A stretch of DNA of 64,000 nt from Isoetes taiwanensis. Lineage: Eukaryota > Streptophyta > Lycopodiopsida > Isoetales > Isoetaceae. The stretch is from NCBI GenBank assembly GCA_021234155.1, contig JAJEKV010000049.1, positions 1,951,487 to 2,015,486 of the forward strand, written 5' to 3'. The notes below the pieces were generated by a model. The model was not told where the DNA came from, ran no database searches, and saw nothing but the letters and a program-made list of their open reading frames with translations. The number at the start of each line of letters is the position of its first letter. The stretch's first letter is position 1. This document shows positions 55,541-64,000 of the stretch, one piece after another. A program made the translations under genes and the position numbers.

Positions 55541-55852
55541 GCAGTCTCTTGGATGCCTTTGAGACAAAATGTTTTTTTTATCAAGATTTCACAGGGTAAG
55601 AAGAAAGCACCTACATGTGGATAAGTAAATGTCGGTATATTGTCTAGTACCATTTCCCAAGCTCATTTTTCCCGCGCTCTCAAATTAAACTCGCTTTGAA
55701 ATGAATTCCAGGAGCATTGTACAATGCATTGATACCAATCCCCAATGCAAGAGACACCTGCCACAATCCATATGCTTTGGATTCTTTTATTCAATACCGA
55801 AAAACGTGGCACGTGGCCCTTGCTGGTTTCCACCCACAACCACCACAAAGCA

Positions 55853-55853
<1 letters not shown>

Positions 55854-55883
<30 letters not shown>

Positions 55884-55937
55884 AAGAAGAAGAAGAAGAA
55901 GAAGAAGAAGAAGAAGAAGAAGAAGAAGAAGAAGAAG
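55854..55937. repeat. (AAG)28 microsatellite
   Basis: Uninterrupted AAG repeat, 84 bp, followed directly by gagaatattctttttt. Confidence 0.97.
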
Positions 55938-58508
55938 AGAATATTCTTTTTTGATTCCTCAAATAATTGAAATGAGAAAAGAAAATCCAGACGATGTTAT
56001 GCAAGAGGATGGAGCCTATAAGGCCACATGAGGCAAAAGAATGTTATATGATTATACTTTCAGTAGTATGGGGTATGAACCATGCTAAGATGCAAAAATG
56101 CAACATGAGCTACTAAGAAAATTATGCCCTGTTCATCATGACAGATATTGCATATTGGGCTTGTTTTGAATATGGCTCTTTAGACAAATGATGGAGTCCC
56201 ACTTTACATGGAAAATCGAGAAAGTTCATGTGCATTGTGCAAGTTAGCTTCTAATTGCTAAGTGCCTATGGGAAGGAAGTGTCCCTTCAATGGTACACCA
56301 CGTTATTTAATGCTATGGTGGAACCATGTAAAAAGGCAACTTGTGGACTTGTGGACCCCATAAAAAGGATGCTAAGATTTGGGGCTTCGTCTACTTTTAA
56401 TAGATTGTTTGCAAAAAGCCAAGATTGTTTGCAAAAAGCCAAGTTTTGGTAAAGGCAAAAAGCAATAAAAGGGTTTACATGCTCAGAGATAGTCTACATA
56501 AAATAACCATGGCGATTGCGGTGAAAAGGGCCGATTGTGGCTTTGTTCATTATTTGACTTTTTAATATGTGATTTTTAGGACTCTGCCTAACAGAGGCTA
56601 AGCGCCAAAATGGCCGTCTCTTTTTCTAAACTAGGAGTACAGTTTGATTAGCAATATTGTGGCGCAAAAATGGCTGCACAAAGAGCTTGGCGGATCATTT
56701 AGTGATGAAGAAAAAATCGTGTGCATATGTAGATGCCTAGGCTTGGCCAAAACATGCATCTGTGTTCTAGCTTGGATCATGGCATACGCTTTCCGCTTGG
56801 GCTTTGAAGTTTGGGTCGGAAGATGCCGCTTTATATTTGACTATCGGGTATGAACCGCATCGTAAATGCCCGATAGCAAAGTATAAGGTATCAAGAAACT
56901 TTCGATGCCCGAGTTTTGTTAATATATGTCTTGAATCTTCAATGATATTGGCTTTGAAACTGTGATTTAGATCTGAAAATACATTTTGCGATCATAGAAA
57001 GTAGAAAAAGCTTGTATGAAGCATTTTCGCTTAGGATGCCAAAGGCTAGTCTTGATGCCATATAATCTTTGAATCTCGGAAGAAGAGCAAAGGCCAAGCT
57101 TATGAAGGTCTTGCCATGGAATCGAGGTAACATGTTCTATTCAAAACACTAGTATCATAATTATTCATACATTCAAAGATGTGATTCATAGTGCTTGTTT
57201 TGTTGCATACTAAAAACAAATATTTGCTTGTATCTATGTTGTCCCTGCAATAAGGGAATGGCCAGATCTATACATATATATCCGTCTGCGGATAGATAAA
57301 GCGCCTTTGTAATGGTAAAAATATTTTTCTTTCTTGTCAAATTAATTTTTCCATACCGTATGATAAACATAAGAATGTTTAATGCGCATTTTAATATGTT
57401 TGCAAATGTTGGTATCAGGTCTTACAAAAAATCAAGTGGACCTTATGCTTTCCTACTTGATAATGGAGCTTCGTAACATTTTTGGAGTGCTGCAAAAAGG
57501 TTACTCTAGTCTATTTGCTTCAATATCATGAGCACTTAAACTATGTGTTGGTATCAATGTATTATATTTGATGGCAAACTATATTATGTGCATCTCATTT
57601 AAGGGAAATGTTCAAAGCTGATTTAGTTCATTCTTTGGTGATACTTGGGATATGCCCATAGAATTTTTGCACAAAAATGAATTGCAATGTTTGAAACAAT
57701 CTTTTAAAATCGTGGCGAGGATATTTAAAATAGTAATAATGTTATGTTATGCTATGAAATTGATTAGACTACGATATATCTAACAAAATGATCAAGTTAA
57801 CCACCTAGATTTGGGACTAATAAATTAGTTCTCGCCTAATGGGAATGCTTGTGATCATTTGGGAAATTCAAAATAACATACACTATTCCAGTTTTTTTTT
57901 TTCTAGTTAATGTCACCTCGGGGCAAAAGGATACAATTGGTGATCGTTGATAAACCGAGAGACCCAATGTACCTTTTGGCCCTTGCACATTTACCATTAT
58001 CATGCTAATTGTGTATTGATTGGTCTGCAGTACGGGTTCTCTCCTCTAATTGTCTCCATTTTGTCAAGTTAGAGTTGGCGTTAACTTGGAATTGGAGTAG
58101 TCGGATCCGTAAGAGATGGAACGAAAGCCGATTTTGACAAAGGACACAAATAAGATATGTAGACAAATGTGTTTTATACAAGATGGCAAGTATACTCGCC
58201 TTTTATACTCTATATTTTGTAATCGATTATTACTTGAAAATTAAATGGAAAACTTTATACATTCTTAAGATTGCTATCTGATTTGTTACATCTTGAAATT
58301 GATTAGACTGAAAAATAATTATTGTGAAATATTCTTTATGCATCTATTTTGCTATATGTGATCATAATTCCAACCAAATAAAGGTTACCTTGTGTTGTGG
58401 CTTGGGTTTTACCCTTGATGGATATGTGGGAAACGTTTACATCTTGAACGGAACTATATTTTTGTATTTATATGCATATATGGTGTAAGTCTAGATGTAA
58501 ATATGTGA
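55938..58508. repeat. 2.6 kb direct repeat, copy 1
   Basis: Starts gagaatattctttttt after the AAG tract and ends gatgtaaatatgtga. It is nearly identical to 59316-61902. It contains an internal 20-bp tandem duplication (attgtttgcaaaaagccaag twice, at 56404 and 56424). A 65-codon ORF (56255-56452) is identical in both copies but has no recognisable motif. No coding region supported. Confidence 0.95.
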
Positions 58509-59286
58509 ATAAGAAGAAAATGTGACTTCCATTAGTTAGAGTCTTCTAACCAACACGCCCACTTTTATTTGGTTGATTCTCCGGGTTCATCTTTCTAACT
58601 TCACATAGATGGGGTGATGGATTTGAGAATGATTTCAATATCTATGATATTGAAGTTCATATGAGATCTTTTATTTGGGACTAACAATATTCTGTCTCTC
58701 ATTTCTGATGTACAGAAAAAGACTATCTGGATACATCTCTTCGATGCAGGTTATGTGGTGGTTGGAGAACCCCATAAGTATGATGTTCGTGCCCTCGATG
58801 GATGTTTCGGAACGGCCACAAATATACTGTAAGCTTTTATACATCTATAGCTTCCAAAATTGCCTTTGGTCCATTATGCCAAGGCATGTACTTAAGGACT
58901 ATTGTGCCTTTAGTACATTTAAACTTTAAATGTCGCCTTATGGTCTATTATGCCAAGGTTTAGAGATTTCGGGTCTATTGAATGTAATACTCTATGTTTC
59001 AAGATACTCTATATTCTTATATTGCCTTCAATGGCCCATTGTGCTAAGGCATGTACTTAGGGCCTATTGTGCCTGTAGTACAACTCAAATTTAAATACAG
59101 CCTATGGTCCTTTGCACCAAGGCTTAGGGATTCTGGTCTAATGAATGCATTGTCTACTCTATGTTTCAAGATTCTAGACAAAGTAAGTTACTTTCTTTTG
59201 TAGGAAGTAGGACCCCTCTTTTTATAGGGGGGTCCTACTTTCCTTATAAAAAGAGGTGTCCTACATCCCGAGGGAGGGATTGTGGG
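58509..59286. other. spacer between the 2.6 kb repeats, with diverged internal repeats
   Basis: Contains two related ~175-bp blocks, starting near 58857 (attgcctttggtccattatg, caaggcatgtacttaagg) and near 59023 (attgccttcaatggcccatt, aaggcatgtacttagggc). No gene seen. Confidence 0.7.
59202..59264. repeat. compound inverted repeat
   Basis: AGGAAGTAGGACCCC (59202-59216) pairs with GGGGTCCTACTTTCCT (59229-59244). A third arm, TATAAAAAGAGGTGTCCTA (59246-59264), can instead pair with TAGGACCCCTCTTTTTATA (59207-59225). Two alternative hairpins share one arm. Confidence 0.85.
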
Positions 59287-59315
59287 AGAAGAAGAAGAAG
59301 AAGAAGAAGAAGAAG
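59287..59315. repeat. (GAA)n microsatellite, short
   Basis: About 29 bp of GAA at the left edge of repeat copy 2, at the same place as the longer tract before copy 1. Confidence 0.95.
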
Positions 59316-61902
59316 AGAATATTCTTTTTTGATTCCTCAAATAATTGAAATGAGAAAAGAAAATCCAGACGATGTTATGCAAGAGGATGGAGCCTATAAG
59401 GCCACATGAGGCAAAAGAATGTTATATGATTATACTTTCAGTAGTATGGGGTATGAACCATGCTAAGATGCAAAAATGCAACATGAGCTACTAAGAAAAT
59501 TATGCCCTGTTCATCATGACAGATATTGCATATTGGGCTTGTTTTGAATATGGCTCTTTAGACAAATGATGGAGTCCCACTTTACATGGAAAATCGAGAA
59601 AGTTCATGTGCATTGTGCAAGTTAGCTTCTAATTGCTAAGTGCCTATGGGAAGGAAGTGTCCCTTCAATGGTACACCACGTTATTTAATGCTATGGTGGA
59701 ACCATGTAAAAAGGCAACTTGTGGACTTGTGGACCCCATAAAAAGGATGCTAAGATTTGGGGCTTCGTCTACTTTTAATAGATTGTTTGCAAAAAGCCAA
59801 GATTGTTTGCAAAAAGCCAAGTTTTGGTAAAGGCAAAAAGCAATAAAAGGGTTTACATGCTCAGAGATAGTCTACATAAAATAACCATGGCGATTGCAGT
59901 GAAAAGGGCCGATTGTGGCTTTGTTCATTATTTGACTTTTTAATATGTGATTTTTAGGACTCTGCCTAACAGAGGCTAAGCCAAAATGGTCGTCTCTTTT
60001 TCTAAACTAGAGTACAGCTTTGATTAGCAATATTGTGGCGCAAAAAAATGGTCGCACAAAGAGCTTGGCGGATCATTTAGTGATGAAGAAAAATCGTGTG
60101 CATATGTAGATGCCTAGGCTTGGCCAAAACATGCATACAGTGTTCTAGCTTGGATCATGGCATACGTTTCTCGCTTTGGGCTTTGAAGTTAGGGTGGAAG
60201 ATGCCGCTTTTATATTTGACTATCGGGTATGAACCGCGATCGAAATGCCCGATAGCAAGTAAGTTAAGGTATCAAGAAACTTTCGATGCCCCGAAGTTTT
60301 GTTAATATATGTCTTGAATCTTCAAAGATATTGGCTTTGAAATCAGATTTAGATCTGAAAATACATTTTGCAGATCATAGAAAGTAGAAAAAAGCTTGTA
60401 TGAAGCATTTTTCGGGCAGGATGCCAAAGGCTAGTCTTGATGCCATATAATCTTTGAATCTCAAGTAAGAAGAGCAAAGGCCAAGCTTATGAAGGTCTTG
60501 CCCTCGAATCGAGGTAACATGTTCTATTCAAAACACTAGTATCATAATTATTCATACATTCAAAGATGTGATTCATAGTGCTTGTTTCGTTGCATACGAA
60601 AACAAATATTTGCTTGTATCTATGTTGTCCCCGCAAGAAAGGGAATGGCCAGATCTATATATATATATCCGTCTCATGATAGATAAAGCGCCTTTGTAAT
60701 GGTAAAAAAATATTTTTCTTTCTTGTCAAATTAATTTTTCCATACCGTATGATAAACATAAGAATGTTTAATGCGCATTTCAGAATATGTTTGCAAATGT
60801 TGGTATCAGGTCTTACAAAAAAATCAAGTGGACCTTATGCTTTCCTACTTGATAATGGAGCTTCGTAACATTTTTGGAGTGCTGCAAAAAGGTTACTCTA
60901 GTCTATTTGCTTCAATATCATGAGCACTTAAACTATGTGTTGGTATCAATGTATTATATTTGATGGCAAGTTATATTATGTGCATCTCATTTAAGGGAAA
61001 TGTTCAAAGCTGATTTAGTTCATTCTTTGGTGATACTTGGGATATGCCCATAGAATTTTGCACACAAAATGAATTGCAATGTGAAACAATCTTTTTAAAA
61101 TCGTATGCGGAGGATATTTAAAATAGTAATAATGTTATGTTATGCTATGAAATTGATTAGACTACTTATATATCGAATAAATGATCAAGTTAACCAAGCC
61201 TAGATTTGGGACTAATAAATTAGTTCTTGTCTAATGGGAATGCTTGTGATCATTTGGGAAATTCAAAATAACATACACTATTCCGTTGTTTCTTTTTCTA
61301 GTTAATGTCACCTCGTGGCAAAAGGATACAATTGGTGATCGATAAACCGAGAGACCCAATGTACCTTTTTGGCCCTTGCACATTTACCATTATCATGCTA
61401 ATTGTGTATTGATTGGTCGCAGTGCGGGTTCTCTCCTCTAATTGTCTCCATTTTGTCAAGTTAGAGTTGGCGTTAACTTGGAATTGAGTAGCCGGATCCG
61501 TAAGAGATGGAACGAAATGCATTTTGACAAAGGACACAAATAAGATATGTAGACAAATGTGTTTTATACAAGATGGCAAGTATACTCGCCTTTTTATACT
61601 CTATATTTTGTAATCGATTATTACTTGAAAATTAAATGGAAAACTTTATACATTCTTAAGATTGCTATCCGATTTGTTACATCTTGAAATTGATTAGACC
61701 TAAAAATAATTATTGTGAAATATTCTTTATGCATCTATTTTGCTATATGTGATCATAATTCCAACCAAATAAAGGTTACCTTGTGCTGTGGCTTGGGTTT
61801 TACCCTTGATGGATATGTGGGAAACGTTTACATCTTGAACGGAACTATATTTTTGTATTTATATGCATATATGGTGGTGTAAGTCTAGATGTAAATATGT
61901 GA
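59316..61902. repeat. 2.6 kb direct repeat, copy 2
   Basis: Same as 55938-58508 with scattered small differences. Examples: cgattgcggtg against cgattgcagtg; catctgtgttc against catacagtgttc; ttgcgatcat against ttgcagatcat. Many differences fall at CAG, CTG or CG. It ends directly in the largest GAA tract. Confidence 0.95.
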
Positions 61903-62073
61903 AGAAGAAGAAGAAGAAGAAGAAGAAGAAGAAGAAGAAGAAGAAGAAGAAGAAGAAGAAGAAGAAGAAGAAGAAGAAGAAGAAGAAGAAGAAGAAGAAG
62001 AAGAAGAAGAAGAAGAAGAAGAAGAAGAAGAAGAAGAAGAAGAAGAAGAAGAAGAAGAAGAAGAAGAAGAAGA
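61903..62073. repeat. (GAA)~57 microsatellite
   Basis: About 171 bp of uninterrupted GAA, followed by gagaatattctttttgaatc. Only those first bases match the start of the 2.6 kb repeat before the sequences part. Confidence 0.97.
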
Positions 62074-63236
62074 GAATATTCTTTTTGAATCTTCAGTGAT
62101 GATGATGATTATTAATATACTGAATTCAATTTGATGGCAACAACCTATGCCTTAGAATTTGATGGCATTAATTCTCTTTGAATCTTTCAATTGTTCCTAG
62201 ATATCCTACTTGGGTATAAAACATTTGACATGGTTTTTATAAGAGTCCTAAGGGATTGATATATCTTTCAAATCCATGATATGGAACTATTCTTAGATGC
62301 TAGGATATGGCGTATGGTCCACATGCCCTATATGGTTAGGAAATGGAATATTGTTGCATTTAATAAAATTTATGCAAAAAGATTTGTGGGCTTGCAAAAG
62401 TGGCTAAGGTGTTGTAATACACGAATTAGCTATTGTTCCAAAGAAAATACCTTTGGGATATTCAAAATGGGATTCTAAACTTTGCATCTTTTTTTGATGC
62501 ATGCATGATTGCCACAAAAAAAGAAAAAAGAATGATTATGGAATTTGCATTTTTGGGCAGTTTGAGAACACAATGTACACAAAGTATATGGATGTAATTT
62601 GCCTAATTGGTAAATTCATTGAGCATTGAAGTTCAAAGAATTCAAGGACGTGATCTCTAAAGGGTGCAATTGTGTACATTACTAAGCATGCAAAAATGCA
62701 AGTTGGATGAAAATCTCTAAGTGTACACACATATGTAAAAGATCTATTTATAGAAGGAAATGTTGTAGGCCTTCATGGTGCATGGAAAATAGCAAGCATG
62801 TAACTCCTTATATGCAAGCCAGACAAATGGTGGTCTACATGCAAATGTAATTTGCATGCAACTTTGTGGGCTTATAATTAGCACGAAAGAGCATGCCTCA
62901 AAAGGTGGGACCGTTGAAATATTTTACCTCAATGGTTGTTGTATACAAAATAAAAAACACTAGAGTTATTACTTGCTATATAGTTTCCTTAAAAATTAAT
63001 TTCGTAAGTTCTTGTGCACATATGCATCTAGTTCGATGCTTTTTGACTAGTTTGCTTTGAATGGAAGTACTTAAATATTTGGAATATATCCATTGGAGCT
63101 TCTCGTAGCATTTCATCCCGAATGCTAAAAGCAAGAGTCTACATGGCTAAAAAATGGGTATTTTTTTGCCTAGGCATGTTTCCAAAATGCCATTCGAAAG
63201 GTTATCTGGATATTTTGCATAAAGCTTAGGTTTAGG
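62074..63236. other. AT-rich interval, no gene seen
   Basis: No sustained coding frame and no RNA or element motif on either strand. It has repeated 'gcatgcaa'/'ttgcatgc' words near 62690-62870. Confidence 0.5.
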
Positions 63237-63755
63237 TTATATGGAGCCGCAAGTAAGAACTCCATACTCTGGCCGATTGGTAGCCATTCTAGGTGAATGC
63301 ATTCCAGGGATTACATGGATGCAGACTTGTATATTATCAGAGTTGCTTATGCGACCCAGGATCATGCCGAGTTTTCTTGTACTTGTGTTGCTATTTGAAC
63401 TATTTTTACAGAGGATTTTGAATAAAATAGCAAGGCCATAATGGCCGAAATTGCTTTTGGGAGATAGTTTTGAGCTCATCGCATCTATCTTGCATGATTG
63501 TTCCATTCTATTCTTAAGTTCACAGCCTGCAGCTGCTCTGATGCTCAAAATGGGCGATTGGATATATGGTTGCTGGTAGATGCAGGGATGTGGAAATGCA
63601 GTAGGCGATGGTCTTGGACCGAAATTTCCTTTGCACATTATAAAGTTACCAGTACAGAACTGGATGATGCAGATTTCTGCAACACAGCTATATGCCTGGC
63701 TGATGATACAAGGCCTTCTGCCAAGAATGGCTTCAAGCATAATACAGGATGCCAA
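63237..63755 (-). CDS. 172-codon ORF, unrecognised
   Basis: The longest open frame at the right end. The product is Cys-, Ile- and Ser-rich (LGRRPCIISQAYSCVAEICI; SVPTAFPHPC-type segment; NSNTSTRKLGMILGRISNS). No domain or signal sequence recognised. The plus strand here also has open frames of 66-90 codons, so the openness may come from base composition. Low confidence that it is a gene. Confidence 0.25.
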   Translation of the reverse strand: MASCIMLEAILGRRPCIISQAYSCVAEICIIQFCTGNFIMCKGNFGPRPSPTAFPHPCIYQQPYIQSPILSIRAAAGCELKNRMEQSCKIDAMSSKLSPKSNFGHYGLAILFKILCKNSSNSNTSTRKLGMILGRISNSDNIQVCIHVIPGMHSPRMATNRPEYGVLTCGSI

Positions 63756-64000
63756 AAAATGCTGGCATGATACAGGAGCGTGGCAAGTTTATTGCATTAA
63801 AATGGCTGGAGCTCTAATGTAGAGATGGCAGAGCATACTGGCTGAGCTCTTTGGCCATATTGTCTTGCTCGAAAATACAATAAGGCTGGGTTCCTGCCTT
63901 GCTACAAATTGATTATCCTGTTCATATATTCCAGGTAAATCTTCTTTTTAAATGAATATATCTAGACTGCAACTACCTTGCATTTCTGCTTCAAGATAGG

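Noticed and set aside
55663..56031. ORFs coding poly-Lys, poly-Arg or poly-Ser on both strands
   Set aside because: They are translations of the AAG microsatellite and not genes.
56255..56452. 65-codon ORF identical in both 2.6 kb repeats (also 59633-59830)
   Set aside because: Its identity follows from the recent duplication. It has no motif and includes a tandem 20-bp duplication, so it gives no evidence of coding selection.
61863..62099. 78-codon poly-Lys ORF
   Set aside because: Translation of the long GAA tract.

Overview
The window is land-plant nuclear DNA, almost entirely a nest of transposable elements with a few broken host-gene pieces. The evidence is Ty3/gypsy elements of the Tat/Athila type and of the chromovirus type, an L1-type LINE whose ORF1 looks like the plant type, a short LTR beside a tRNA-Met-like primer site, and plant-like intron/exon remnants. 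I cannot place the species. I see no rRNA, no convincing tRNA and no CRISPR.

Layout. (1) 1-9623 and 26941-36686 are two diverged copies of one ~9.7 kb segment. Each carries minus-strand host-gene exons, then a 5'-truncated Tat/Athila-like element (called family T; copies T1 and T2), then the start of an integrase gene of a different Ty3 element (E). (2) 9640-14677 is a minus-strand chromovirus (D), broken but readable from integrase and chromodomain back to gag. (3) 14744-18700 holds minus-strand charged ORF remnants, one starting with the same seven residues as histone H3, and four copies of a nested-hairpin repeat. (4) 18720-20270 is largely unassigned, and is followed by a 92-bp tandem repeat. 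(5) 20545-25600 is a minus-strand LINE. (6) 36521-37742 and 49418 onward are element E, split by a complete family T element (T3, 37748-49412) with two LTRs and a perfect 5-bp target duplication. (7) 51512-54150 is a broken minus-strand host-like gene (coiled coil, Cys/His region, HAD/FCP1-like domain) lying just inside a short LTR and primer-site-like sequence at 54226-54606. (8) 55050-55540 is a LINE zinc-binding fragment. (9) 55854-62073 is a pair of 2.6 kb direct repeats bounded by (GAA)n tracts. (10) 62074-64000 has no recognised gene.

Family T is the most interesting system. Between integrase and the 3' LTR, all three copies keep a large sense ORF (~850-1000 codons, central coiled coil, no family I recognise). 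They also keep a short antisense ORF preceded by a conserved CCAAT/TATA promoter. All three copies share an in-frame TAG just before the reverse transcriptase and an unusual FQDD catalytic box.

Reading frames throughout are broken by small indels. Near-identical repeats in the window often differ at CAG/CTG sites by changes that are not simple deamination, so part of the damage may be base-calling error. Frame-level calls should be read with that in mind.
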